A program made the translations under genes and the position numbers. Below the pieces are notes generated by a model. That model made no database searches, was not told the DNA's origin, and was given only the letters and a program-made list of their open reading frames with translations. 64,000 bases of DNA from Brachypterus glaber (lineage: Eukaryota > Arthropoda > Insecta > Coleoptera > Kateretidae), in contig OY294049.1 of the NCBI GenBank assembly GCA_958510825.1, forward strand, positions 28,762,620-28,826,619, given 5' to 3'. Of the stretch, positions 53,166 through 63,965 are shown piece after piece; positions within the stretch are counted from its first letter, which is position 1, and each line of letters begins with the position of its first letter.

Positions 53166-54074
53166 TCAAAGTTGTAAGTTTTGATTAAACCATTTATTTA
53201 CTGGTTTTCTGTGTTTTGGTAAAACTTTTTCTTTTTTTGGAAATGCTAGATTTATGTTATCTTTTAAAATGTTCATGAAATGTGTAAATTTGGTATCTAT
53301 ATCAACGTTCCGTTCATCCACAAATCCCCAGTCTATATCTAATAATTGTTTATAAAAAGTTGTCATACCTTTAGCATCGAATTTTCTAAAATATACCTTT
53401 TCTTCCTCCATTTGTGTAAATACTGGTACATGAAATTTTATAGAAACTGCCTTATGGTCTGACAAACCTGGATCGTAGACATTGGTTGAGTATGGTTTAT
53501 TAAAATTTACCAATATATTGTCTATACAGTTCTTTTTTCGGGTTTTCGATACAATAGTTGATCTGAAAGCAAAGGAGTTAATTAAATCAGTGAAATCCTG
53601 AAGATTTGAGTTTTCTTGATTAAATTTTATATTAAAATCCCCAACTACCACGATATCGCTTTTCACATTTTTCAATTTATTTAGAACATTGTGAAAGATT
53701 TGAAGGAATTTGTGAAATTCCCCCTTTGGTGGGGGCGATCTGTAGACTGCAACAATAATGAGATTGTACTTAAGTGACTGAACTGCTGAAATTTCACAGT
53801 GAGTTTCCGTAGATAGGTGGTCCAAATTTTTATAATTTACAAAATCAGTATCTTCTCTGCAGAATATCGACACTCCACCTCTGTGTTGTAACTTGCGACA
53901 AAAATTGGCAACAATATTAAAATGTGGAACATGAAATCCCTTAATTTCTTCTTTGTCAAAGAATGTTTCTGAAAGACATACAACTTCATGTTTGTTTCTT
54001 ATTTCATCAAAGAATGACTCGAGTTGCAAATGTTTATTTCTTGCTGATTGTGTGTTTAGATGTAGGATGCTCAT
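53166..54074 (-). CDS. LINE ORF2 start: AP-like endonuclease (partial)
   Basis: A 302-codon frame with the endonuclease/exonuclease/phosphatase fold: HLNTQSARNK (Asn), VCLSETFF (Glu), VAVYRSPP (Tyr), VVVGDFNIKF (Asp, Asn) and GLSDHKAV (Asp, His). These cover the catalytic residues in order. The enzyme nicks the target for primed reverse transcription. The frame ends at the mariner junction, so the reverse transcriptase is absent. The LINE therefore lacks its 3' part, which is not the usual 5' truncation. Confidence 0.92.
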   Translation of the reverse strand: MSILHLNTQSARNKHLQLESFFDEIRNKHEVVCLSETFFDKEEIKGFHVPHFNIVANFCRKLQHRGGVSIFCREDTDFVNYKNLDHLSTETHCEISAVQSLKYNLIIVAVYRSPPPKGEFHKFLQIFHNVLNKLKNVKSDIVVVGDFNIKFNQENSNLQDFTDLINSFAFRSTIVSKTRKKNCIDNILVNFNKPYSTNVYDPGLSDHKAVSIKFHVPVFTQMEEEKVYFRKFDAKGMTTFYKQLLDIDWGFVDERNVDIDTKFTHFMNILKDNINLAFPKKEKVLPKHRKPVNKWFNQNLQL

Positions 54075-55331
54075 ATGAGGTATGTTTTTTAAATTGTTGG
54101 TAAGTGTGTGGTTTTCTGAAGAATTGCAACCGTTTTGATTTATGTCCTTTTCGTCGAAAAATATACGGAGAAACCTCGATTCCAGTAGACCAGTTTATTG
54201 GTTTTAGCATATCTTCCTCAAGGCCTTCTTCAATTGCTACCTTAAATGAGTTATATATTCCAGAGTTTTCAACCTGGTCTATTATGACATTTTCTGTATT
54301 AAGTTTAGCTTTTATATGCATCATTAGGTCTTCTTTAGTATAGGAGCGTTTATATTTAGAGATAAAAAACCATTTCATAGGAGTTGCTGCAAAGTTTTCT
54401 GTTTCTTTACATTCACCCACTATTTTAGTTTTAGGGTTTTTTACAGTATCTATTCCTTCTTGTAACTGTTTTAATGTAATAATTTTAGGACTTTTCGATT
54501 TTTCACTATTTTTATGATTTTCAGATTTATTTTCTTTGTTAGTAGTTTGGTTACGTATGTTTTTGTTTTTATCACTCTTCTTCTCTATAACATTTTCGTT
54601 TGGATATTGGAGCCAGTGTGATGTTTATTCATGCTATATGATTTTTTGTTCAAAGAATCAACAAGTGGAGTATTTGCTTCTGATAATGACTGCTGTATGT
54701 TATTTATGTTAGTGCTTTTGTTTACTAACATATGTAATAGCTCAATGTTGGATTCCCGAAGCATAACCATTTCATCTTTTACTGCACTGACTTGGTTCAG
54801 GAGCATTTGTGAGTGGACACTGATACTGTTATCTAAAGTCTCCCTTAGCATTAAATTACTGTAGGTACTTTCATCATTTTGCTGGCTTTTTTTATTTACA
54901 GAGATCATGGTTTTTATTTCACTATTTAGGTTATTTTCAAGTTTATTTTTAGCTAGCGATACATTGCTAATATCGCTTCTAACATCACTGATTGTTTCAT
55001 CAGGTCTTGAGATGTTTTTCATGAATTTAATTTTATTTTTGTATCCGGTCATTTCTATTTCCATTTCTCTTATTTTACACATTAGATTTTCTATTTTGTC
55101 ATCTTTCTCTGTTAGTTTGAATTCCGCATTTGCAAGTTTATTACGTAGATCTAGTATGATGTTTTCTTGATTACTAAGGTATTGGGATTTGTCTTCTTCA
55201 GCTGTTATGCCAAGAACACTTATGTTGCATTTTCCGTTTTGGTTTGAATTTTTAGTTACACCTAATGCAGGTTTTGACACGGTATTTTTGGATTTATGTC
55301 TGGTCATTATTGTGTTCTTATGGTTATCCAT
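54034..55331 (-). pseudogene. LINE ORF1, one frame break
   Basis: The 55331-54585 segment (248 codons) has Lys/Ser-rich ends and a long heptad-type coiled coil (LRNKLANAEFKLTEKDDKIE), as in LINE ORF1 trimerisation regions. A second segment (54420-54034) in another frame has MKWFFISKYKRSYTKEDLMM and WSTGIEVSPYIF, like the RNA-binding part of arthropod jockey/CR1 ORF1 proteins. Its 3' end overlaps the endonuclease start by about 40 bases. One frame change near 54585 separates the parts. ORF1 would coat the LINE RNA. Confidence 0.75.
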
Positions 55332-55770
55332 TTTTAAGGTACACAGTATATTTGGTAATTGTTTATAATTTTATAGTTTATTAATTTATTTTATTTTACG
55401 GCGTTTAGATTAAGTGCGGCAGTTGTTATCACGTTCGCGCGTAAACAAAACAGTTTCGGGTTAAAAAAGACAGTGCATATATAGGTTTTTACATTACTTT
55501 TCACTACAAACTATTACAATTGTTCTTAACTTTCGACTGATCTAAAATTTAAAATTTAAAAGTCACTTTTAACTGCACATAACGTTCATAAACAATATAT
55601 ATATATACCAAAATGTCGTGAATTTAAACAAAAATAAAATGTGAAATAAATATTTTTTGATTTTTGTATGTGAAATCCTTAGTTATTGTCTTATGCGACA
55701 AATGTTCTTGGTACGAAATGATTTTATAAAATAAATTATTTGTCGGAATGCGACAAATGGTGAAGCTGGA
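55332..55770. other. Probable LINE leader and spacer
   Basis: Sequence upstream of ORF1. The LINE's 5' end cannot be fixed. TATGCGACAAATG occurs at about 55692, echoing the same word at 29487. No gene. Confidence 0.4.
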
Positions 55771-57343
55771 GCTAAAGTGGTCTAACTAACATTTTTGGTG
55801 AAAATGAGTTACGGCCATATTTCAATACTAGACATTGTATATTTATAGTTTAAACTCATTTTAGGTCTATAAACTTGCCCAAACCCCTTAATTTAAACGA
55901 TAACATTTAGGAACTCTACATTAATTTATTTTTTAAATTTGTTAAAAAGGGTTTAACTTATTGTATTTTAAATATGTATTTTCCTATTTCTAAATAATAT
56001 TTGCAAAAAATATATATAAGCGAGCTTTATGTAATATAATAAAATTATTTTTGGGTGTACCCAAGTATTACGCAACACTTTTTGGGGTATACTAAATAAG
56101 CCTGTTTTTTACAAAAAAAGGGGTCACAATATAAATAATTTTAGCTAAAAACGCACAAGAAACGTAGTATAATATATAAAAAGACCAACCAAATAAGATT
56201 ATAATTAATTTAATGTAATTTTAAAGCCATTTCACACATAAATTTTAGAAATTGCTATTTTTGCCAAAAGTGAAAAAGCTAAAGTGGTCTAACTAACATT
56301 GTTTCCAACACTCGTTATTTCCCAAACAAAACCAACTATTGCAACAATTATGCGTGAAATAGTGTAGTACTACCTTTAAACAATACTATAAAATTATTTT
56401 TGGGTGTGTCCAAGTATTACGTAACACTTTTTAGGGTATACTAAATGAGCCTGTTTTTACAAAAAAAAAACATTTTTTTGTAAAAAATACGCTTATTAGG
56501 TATACCCCAAAAAGTGTTAAGTAATACTTGGACACATCCAAAAATAATTTTATAGTATAGCATAAAGGTAGTACTACAACATTTAATGCATAGTTGTTGC
56601 AATAGTTGGTTTTGTTTGGGAAATAACAAGAGTTGAAAACATTGTTAGTTAGACCACCATTTCACTTTTGGCAAAAATAGCAGTTTCTAAAATTTATGTG
56701 TGAAATAGCTTAAAAGTGGTATAAAACTAATTAAAATCTTATTTGGTGGGTCTTTTATCTTCTATACAACATTTTTTTGTGCATTTTAAGCTAAAATTTT
56801 TCATATTGTGACCTTTTTTTTTGTAAAAACAGGCTCATTTAGTATACCCTAAAAAGTGTTACGTAATACTTGGACACACCCAAAAATAATTTTATAGTAT
56901 AGTTTAAAGGTAGTACTACACTATTTCATGTATAACTGTTGCAATAGCTGGTTTTGTTTGGGAAACAACGAGTGTTGAAAACAATGTTAGTTAGACCACT
57001 TTACCTTTTTCACTTTTGGCGAAAATAGCAATTTCTAAAATTTATGTGTAAAATAGCTTAAAAGTGGCATAAAACTAATTAAAATTTTATTTTTGGGTCT
57101 TTTTATATTCTATACATTTTTTTGCGTTTTTAGCTAAAATTATTCATTGTCACCTTTTTTTTTGTAAAAACCGGCTCATTTAGTATACCTTAAAAAGTGT
57201 TACGTAATACTTGGACACACCCAAAAATAATTTTATAGTATAGTTTAAAGGTACTACACTATTTCATGTATAACTGTTGCAATAGTTGGTTTTGTTTGGG
57301 AAATAACGAGTGTTGAAAACAATGTTAGTTAGACCACTTTAGC
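55771..57343. mobile_element. Foldback element with about 340-bp sub-repeats
   Basis: Left end GCTAAAGTGGTCTAACTAAC, right end its inverse finishing CCACTTTAGC. It is centred near 56466. The right half has three sub-repeats (ending at about 56660, 57005 and 57343), the left about two. Each carries AAGTGTTACGTAATACTTGG (or its inverse), GGTAGTACTACA and a block like TTGCAATAGTTGGTTTTGTT. The left half is the more diverged. No coding sequence. Confidence 0.85.
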
Positions 57344-57725
57344 TTTTTTCGAGATGCATCTTAAAGACGTCTTAACGACGTCGTATGTTACAAAAGGTAA
57401 CGTCTTTAAGACATCTTTTTTAAGACGCCTTGCATAGGCGACTTTACAACATAACACCCCATCCCATTTACGTTGCTAGGTATTGATATAAAAAGCGTAA
57501 TAAGAATTAGAATCAGAGGTACCTAATTTGTTTGTCAAAAAAAGATATTAAAAAAAAATGATTTTTTTTTCAGTTTTTTTTTTGAAAATTTATTTTTTTA
57601 TTTTTTAGTTTTTCGTAAAAAGAAAATAAAAAAAAACAAATTTTTTTTTTTTTTTTAATTTTTTTGTTTTTCAAAAAAAGATTTTAAAAAAATGGTAGTT
57701 TTTTTAATAGTTGATTGTGTTTAAT
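57344..57725. other. Spacer with AAGACGTC words and low-complexity T/A
   Basis: TTAAAGACGTCTTAACGACG and related inverted words at 57360-57430. 57537-57705 is mostly poly-T/A. AAAGACGTCTTTAAA recurs at about 58273-58290, so 57355-58295 may be an element with AGACGTC ends enclosing the arm copy. Confidence 0.4.
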
Positions 57726-58215
57726 ATACACGGTGTATTTGAAATAGCGTCGGAAATTTTAACAGATGATTCTACATCATAAAATATGACAAAAAGTTCC
57801 TATAAACATATGTCTAAAAATGTGTCATAAGGGAGCTACGCCGCTTTGAAAGTGGCTAAAAAAATCGATTTTTATTTAATAACTCAGGAACCCTTTGAGA
57901 TATATCAACGAGGTTTTGCACGTCAACTAATCCTACCAAGGCCCGTTTTTATGTGTTATTTTCATGTACTTATTTCAACCAGGGGTGTGCGAAACGGGGG
58001 GGGGGCATATCAGTTTTTTGTCCCAAACTTTTTCTGTGTAACTTTTTTGCAATTTTATTTTTGAAATATGATTCCTCAGGTCAAAATACATAAAAAAGGT
58101 ACTCTTTTTGTAATACTGTAAGATTAACCGTTTTCGAGAAAAATTCATTTGAAGGTGAAATTCCACGGTTCGAGGACGAAAAATTAAATACTAAATGTTG
58201 ACAACCAAAATTTTA
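57726..58215. mobile_element. Single-arm copy of the foldback at 1071-2260
   Basis: ATACACGGTGTATTTGAAAT onwards matches 1071-1556 closely over about 490 bp, with a few substitutions and small indels, and then stops near the fold centre. No second arm follows. Confidence 0.9.
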
Positions 58216-59188
58216 AAAATCTTAAAATCCTTTTTATGTCTTTAGGCGTCCAGACATAATTAAGATCTAAAAAAGACGTCTTTAAAATATCATGTGCTGT
58301 CTGGGAGGAGATAACTTTAAAACAAAATAATACTTATAGAGCCCAGATTACTTATTTATGCTTAAGTTATTAAAGAAAAACATAAAAAAGTTTTTAAAAA
58401 ATAAAAAATTATAGGCCATTTAAAAAAATGTATCAATTGGCCATATTACCAGCACTGTGTTGGTAATATGGCCAAATATAAAACAGATCATATTTTTCTA
58501 AATATTATCAAGTTAAGTATTTATATATGTTTTTTTATTGCCTTTTATTATATAAAATAAAAAAAATTGAAAATTTAAATAAAAACTATACACTTCATAA
58601 ACTTTAACAAAAACAATTAATGGCTTTAGTTAAAGTAAAGCATACCTACTTGATAAATATTTTATACTAGATATATTTTTTTAGTTATTCACAATCTGAA
58701 TAAAAATGGTCTTTTGTAATTTTCTGTTATTCTAAAACAATATTTTTGTAAATAAACGTAACATCTATCACCGAGCCTCATAGCCTCCTGCAGGAAGCAT
58801 GCTTATTGCCATGGCCATATTACTATACACACAAACTGGCCATATTACTCTACATTGTAATGTAGAAGATTTCCCTCGAGATTTCCTAAATTTTTGATAA
58901 AGTTACGTTTACTGACTGAAATTCTATATAGACCAACTGTTAAATAGGACGTTTTGCTATAATATAATATAAAAAAAAGTTTTTACGGTAATAAAATGTT
59001 ATGAATTTTCAAAATATTAAAAATTTTATATAATCGTTTACAAACGAAAAGAAAATCACTAAAATCGTCGCAGAATTAAAACCATTAATGTGGCGCGATA
59101 TAGCGCTTGCCCTAGGAATCTTGTTAGAAACCGAAAACTCGTTAGAAACACTAACTTAAAATACTGTAATCAATTTTTTTTCATTCTT
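58216..59188. other. Non-coding, one short palindrome
   Basis: TGGCCATATTACCA ... TGGTAATATGGCCA at 58438-58475 is a near-perfect hairpin; GGCCATATTACT recurs at about 58812 and 58846. No gene. Confidence 0.5.
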
Positions 59189-59388
59189 NNNNNNNNNNNN
59201 NNNNNNNNNNNNNNNNNNNNNNNNNNNNNNNNNNNNNNNNNNNNNNNNNNNNNNNNNNNNNNNNNNNNNNNNNNNNNNNNNNNNNNNNNNNNNNNNNNNN
59301 NNNNNNNNNNNNNNNNNNNNNNNNNNNNNNNNNNNNNNNNNNNNNNNNNNNNNNNNNNNNNNNNNNNNNNNNNNNNNNNNNNNNNNNN
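59189..59388. other. Assembly gap (200 Ns)
   Basis: Exactly 200 N, probably a fixed-size placeholder for unknown length. Open frames crossing it are meaningless. Confidence 0.99.
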
Positions 59389-59810
59389 GGTAAAATCACA
59401 AAATTTATCATTTTCTCTTGGTATTTTAATATTACAGGTCCAGAGAATCAAGTTTAGCGGCATTTAAAAGATTTTCAGTGTGCCGTAATATTTGAGTGAC
59501 CCCTTAATCAAGTTATCCGGCTTATCCGACTTATCCGATATTTCTCTAAAAATTTGGTTGGTAGTTGAACCAAATTAAGGCGTTTTTAAGTGAAATTGCG
59601 TTAAAATGTTGAATGAATTATCCGGCTTGCCCGGCATTATACGAGCGTCAAATTGAAACGGGACCACCTTATGAATGCTCTCTTCAAGTTGCAAAAAGTT
59701 TCATCAAATTCCGTTCATTCGTTCCAAAGTTATGCCGGAACAAACATAAAAAAAAAACAAAGTCACACGTCGAATTGAGAACCTCCTCCTTTTTGGAAGT
59801 CGGTTAAAAA

Positions 59811-60420
59811 TCAACAAAATTCTGCTTTATTAACACCTCAAAAAAGGGTGTAAATCCCAAAAATTCGTATTTTTACATAGTCCTGATAATTTTGGCTTAA
59901 CGGTTAATATTTTCCAAAAATTTCTTATTACAAAAATTAAAGAGCATGGAATGATCTACAGTTTTCTTTTTTAATTTTTAAAATCGAATCTATGATGACA
60001 AAAAATTAGTAATATTATTAATTAATTAATTAATTAGTAATATTAAGGTTCTAATATTATTTTTCCTGAAGAACATTTTATTTTATATAAACTAAATTAA
60101 AAATGTTTAAAACAAACTTATTTTTACCTTCATTTATAACGGATAGGAAGAGAATAACCAAATAATTAAAATAAATTCGTTACTTACTGAAAAAGAAAAA
60201 TATAAAAAATCCAAAAATTAAAATAATCGCTTGACCCATTTATGGGGAAATAACCAGAAAAACCTAATAGGGATTTTTAAGATAGCATTTTAGTTCGATC
60301 CCACCGTGGATTACATGTCAAAACTTGTACCCTAGCTAGGTTTGGACTCCTTTGAACTTTGGACCACTCCCTCGGTAAATACTGTAATATTTTTATTTAT
60401 TTTTTTGTGGAATATTAAGT
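59811..60420. other. Loop DNA, no gene seen
   Basis: AT-rich, with a TTAATTAATTAATTAA run at about 60020. No supported gene. Confidence 0.45.
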
Positions 60421-60562
60421 GCCTATTCACAAGCTCGCATAAGAACATAAAACATAACAATGCGAAGCCGTGATTGGCTTGATGTGCCGCCATGTATCCT
60501 GTAAGCCCATCACGGCATCGCATTCTTATGTTTTATGTTCTTATGCAAGCTTCTGGATAGGC
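60421..60562. mobile_element. Hairpin MITE, copy 2 (GTGATTGGCTTGATG family)
   Basis: GCCTATTCACAAGCTCGCAT and AAGAACATAAAACATAAC are mirrored on the right (ATGTTTTATGTTCTTATGC, ending GGATAGGC). The core GTGATTGGCTTGATGTGCCG is shared with the copy at 10029-10164. Confidence 0.82.
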
Positions 60563-60949
60563 CTTAACTCATCAAAATAAGCTTTATCCTCCATGACCAG
60601 CTAAAAAATCCACCTTTTTTGTTTTGAACCACCCTACAATGGGAAATATTTAATTGCGTCTAAAAAGTCTATTCGCACGTCTCACACAGGTAAAAATCCC
60701 ACAAAAGGGAAAAAAATCATGAAGCGTCGAATGTTGAATATTGCTTTCCCATTTTGAAAATTTTCAAAATTTCGGAAAGCCTTGTATTCGTGCAAAAATT
60801 CTCAAATTTTTTTTTTGCGAATTTTTGCGTTTTATGACGTTTTATGTCGAAAAGTTCTCGCTCGGGATTGTTTTTGGTGAACATTGGCGTGCGGCAAGGG
60901 GGGCAAGTGGGGAAAAATACATTTTTTTTAGAAAAAATTTAAAATTGCT

Positions 60950-61510
60950 ATGTAGAGGTTTTTAAGGTTGCTGAAATTGAATCTGATAATAAAATTTCTC
61001 TAACTCCACCCCCGAGGGGGTGAGGGGGTAAATATTTTGAAATGTTTTCCAAATTTTCGTGAAAATTTGTAGATAGGGGTTTTTGAGGTTGATAAAAATT
61101 AATCTTGAAATATATTTTTTGAAACCCACCCCCTTAGGGGTGGGGGGTGATTTTTGTAAAAATTGGTATATTGACGTTTTTGAGGTTGCTGGAAGTGAAT
61201 CTGATAATAAAAATGGTCTAACTCTACCCCTACCCCCAGGGGGTGGGGGGTGATTTTCTGAAAGTTGGTATATAGGGGTTTTCAAGGTTGCTGAAACTAA
61301 ATATGATAATAAAACACTGCTCAGTAAAAGAGCTTTCCCATTTTTCACCTCCGCGCGTGAAATTGATTTTTATTATCACATTTTTTTTTCCTAATTTCAC
61401 CCCTGAGGTGGGGGGAGTAGTTTTCGTGAAAATTGGTATATTAAGGTTTTTATGGTTGCTAAAAGTGAATCTGATGATAAAAAAATCTATTTTACTAGCG
61501 GAGGTGTAAA
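60950..61510. repeat. Tandem array, about 100-120-bp unit, five copies
   Basis: Units near 60950, 61070, 61165, 61270 and 61440 contain GTTTTTnAGGTTGCTGAAA, GAATCTGATAATAAAA and C/G-runs such as CCACCCCCGAGGGGGTG that are themselves palindromic. The 128-codon minus-strand frame across it is a by-product. Confidence 0.8.
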
Positions 61511-61537
61511 ATGGGAAAGCTTTTTTACTGGGCAGTG
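61314..61537. mobile_element. Short inverted-repeat element within the tandem array
   Basis: CACTGCTCAGTAAAAGAGCT and CCCATTTTTCACCTCCGC (61314-61353) recur inverted at 61497-61537 with few changes. The interior is one more array unit. Confidence 0.75.
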
Positions 61538-62085
61538 TATTTATAAACCTTATAGTGTCCTCTAAATGATTTCAATACATTTTTTTGCGAATGTTGGCCA
61601 TCTTGCATAAAAAATTAAATTAAAGTTAAATTTATGCCATATTCGACAAAAATTAAGTGAATTTTTAACCGACTTCCAAAAAGGAGGAGGTTATCAATTC
61701 GACGTGTGACTTTGTTTTTTTATGTTTGTTCCCGCATAACTTTGGAACTAATGTACGGAATTTGATGAAACTTCTTGCAACTTAAAGAGGGCATTCATGA
61801 GGTGGTCCCGTTTTAATTTGAAGCTCGGATAATGCCGGGTAAGCCGGACAATTAAGATAAGTCTAATAATTTTAACGCAATTTCACTTAAAAACGGCTTA
61901 ATTTGGTTCTACTACCAACCAAATTTTTATAGAAATATCGGATAACTCGGATAAGCCGGATAACTTGATTAAGGGGTCACTCAAATATTGCAGCAAATAT
62001 TTTAAATGCCTCTAAACTTGATTGTTTGGACCTGTAATATTAAAATACCAAGAGAAAATGATAAATTTTCTGATTTTTTACCATA

Positions 62086-62339
62086 AGGCGTTATTTGATT
62101 ATTACTTAACTCTTAAAGTTTAACGAGATTTTATTTAGTATTTCGTTTAAAATAAGGTTGATTGGACTCTTGGGCGCTAAAATAAAAATATTACTTTTAT
62201 ATTTTAGAAATTTATCTTTAATATAATGACGTTACAACGCACAAATTGTGCGTTGTGATGCCAGCAGCTTGCCGAGATGGAAGGACAATTATAATTTAGC
62301 TTAGATGACGTTACAAATCTGCAAGTTCTGTGTCTCTAA
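62086..62339. other. Short spacer with ACAACGCACAAATTGTGCGTTG palindrome region
   Basis: CAACGCACAAATTGTGCGTTG-type hairpin at about 62236-62258. No gene. Confidence 0.5.
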
Positions 62340-62590
62340 AAAGTAAAAAATAAAAACTTTTCGCAAAAAAAATGAACCGACTTCTGTGTCTCTAAAAATT
62401 AAAAAATTAAAAATACTTAAGTCGGTGCCAATTTCACAGCAAACAATAATAAAATAATGTAAAAACAATTGTTAGTAATAAATTTAGGGAATGGTGAAAT
62501 TGGCACCGATATAAGTATTTTTTATTTTTTACTTTTTAGAGACAGAAGTCGGTTCATTTTTTTTTGCGAAAAGTTTTTATCTAATATTTA
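62340..62590. repeat. Inverted repeat, about 100-bp arms
   Basis: Left arm words CTTTTCGCAAAAAAAATGAA, CCGACTTCTGTGTCTC and GTCGGTGCCAATTTCAC are mirrored on the right (GTGAAATTGGCACCGAT, GACAGAAGTCGGTTC, TTGCGAAAAGTTTTTA), though the order of the inner blocks is partly rearranged. Probably a MITE. Confidence 0.7.
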
Positions 62591-62652
62591 AAAGGTTAAA
62601 TAAAACTACACAAAAAAATGTTATTACCATTTTTTCCAGCGCCGCCCCCCAT

Positions 62653-62695
62653 TAGTTTAGTTTAGTTTAGTTTATTAGTTTAGTTTATTACCCCC
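62653..62695. repeat. AGTTT microsatellite / possible LINE tail
   Basis: TTAGTTTAGTTTAGTTTAG followed by TTATTAGTTTAGTTTATT. The same repeat ends the LINE at 4631 and the fragment at 27431, so it may mark another tail. Confidence 0.7.
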
Positions 62696-63320
62696 AGAAT
62701 GTAAAAAATTGTTTCTAGACACAACTTATTTATTTATTTTTTTCATGGCTCCCTCCCCCCTCTCCCCGAAATGTACAAAAATGTAATAAATTGTTTCTAG
62801 ATATAACTTTTTTATGAGAAAGTATTCTCGCTCATTTGAGACGGCTGTTTTTTTATAATGATTTCAACTTACTTTATACATGATTATTATTAAGAGGTAC
62901 TACTTCCACACAACGAAATTTGTTCACTAATTTAAAACAGAATGGATGCGCTTTTATATTTGCAAAATAAAAGTTTTGTTTATAATTTTAACATCGGTAC
63001 TTAGTACAACCAAAAGTGCAGATATATTGAAATCATCGCCTAGAAGTCAAAATTTTTGACCATTTTTTTTTCAAATTTCTTGACGTTTTAGACCTTCCTG
63101 ACTAAAAAATTTGTCAGTCAGTCCTTTTTTTAATTTTTTTTTCGACTTAGTTTTTTATGATTGAAATTAGTAAAATTTCCTAATTTTCAAATCGAGTTTT
63201 TGAAAAACCTGTAAACAATTTTCAAATATTTTCTATAGCAAAAGGTAGATTATTACTATAGTTAGAACATATTAATACTTCAGACAAATATTATTTATAT
63301 AAAAAAAAATTATTAACGAT
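62696..63320. other. AT-rich, no gene seen
   Basis: C-rich patch CCCTCCCCCCTCTCCCCG at about 62751-62768. No supported gene. Confidence 0.45.
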
Positions 63321-63329
63321 AAACTATTT

Positions 63330-63965
63330 AACCCCGCTGGACCAGTTAACCCCATAGGGCAGGGTTAAAAAGTCCAAACCACTACTCAGGGTTAACTGAT
63401 CCACTAACAAAAATGTATTGTATTGTAATTATTGTGAATAAAAACGATTTGAAATCAAATAAAATTTAATTCTAGCATAAAAATAGACAACATAATATGT
63501 TAAATATTAGATATATCTGAGGGTTAACTGGTCCGGGGTTAACTGGACATGGCCCAGTTAACCCCGAGCTAATTAATATTGACAAAAGTGGTCCAGTTAA
63601 CCCCGAACCAGTTAACCACTAAATAAAATCTTAAAATTTTAATACTTAATAAGATATTAGAAGGCGGCAATTATGCAGAATAAATAATAAAATACTCAGT
63701 ATATTAGGTAAAATATTAGTCTAGATCCCCATATTAATAATAAAGTATTAATTAAAAAATAAAAGTTAAGGTAAATACCTACTTTTCATAGAAAAAAATT
63801 AACTTTCTTTACTACAACTTACACGTGGACAACATGGTCCGTCATAATACTTTAAACCATACTACTAACTAAATATCACTAGAATTTGCCCTAAGGCGCC
63901 AATACTAATAAAAAAAGTTGATAAAATCCAGGTAGACCAGTTAAACTGGCCCAGTTAGCCCCGAC
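63330..63965. repeat. Cluster of CCAGTTAACCCCG words in both orientations
   Basis: CAGTTAACCCC or its inverse GGGTTAACTG occurs about seven or eight times (for example near 63345, 63391, 63523, 63540, 63557, 63597 and 63612, with a variant near 63950). Spacing is irregular, so it is not a simple tandem array. The source is unknown. Confidence 0.7.

Larger units (their letters stand above)
50990..53168 (-). mobile_element. Mariner-like element (rosa/DD41D-type), one end lost
   Basis: The left end CAGCCTGTTCCAGAACTCGC follows a TA of the microsatellite. Inner terminal-repeat sequence recurs inverted on the right: AATCCATCTTC and GACCAATCCTGTTGCTGATG (left) match GAAGATGGATT and the inverse at about 53085-53145. 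The outer about 62 bases are missing on the right, where sequence passes straight into a LINE. It encodes a transposase in two exons. Confidence 0.82.
59389..62085. mobile_element. Large inverted-repeat element beside the gap
   Basis: 59389-59810 is repeated inverted at about 61658-62085. Matching blocks include ATTTTAATATTACAGGTCC, GAGTGACCCCTTAATCAAGT, CGGGACCACCTTATGAATG and CTCCTCCTTTTTGGAAGTCG. The word pair around CCGACTTCCAAAAAGGAGGA is familiar from repeats in many insect genomes. The loop contains a MITE and a tandem array. The outer left end is hidden in the gap. Confidence 0.8.

Noticed and set aside
59090..59467. Frames crossing the run of Ns
   Set aside because: Most of the predicted residues are unknown; the gap makes them meaningless.
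60962..61348. 128-codon minus-strand Pro-rich frame
   Set aside because: Produced by C/G-rich tandem units; repeats at irregular phase and has no other support.
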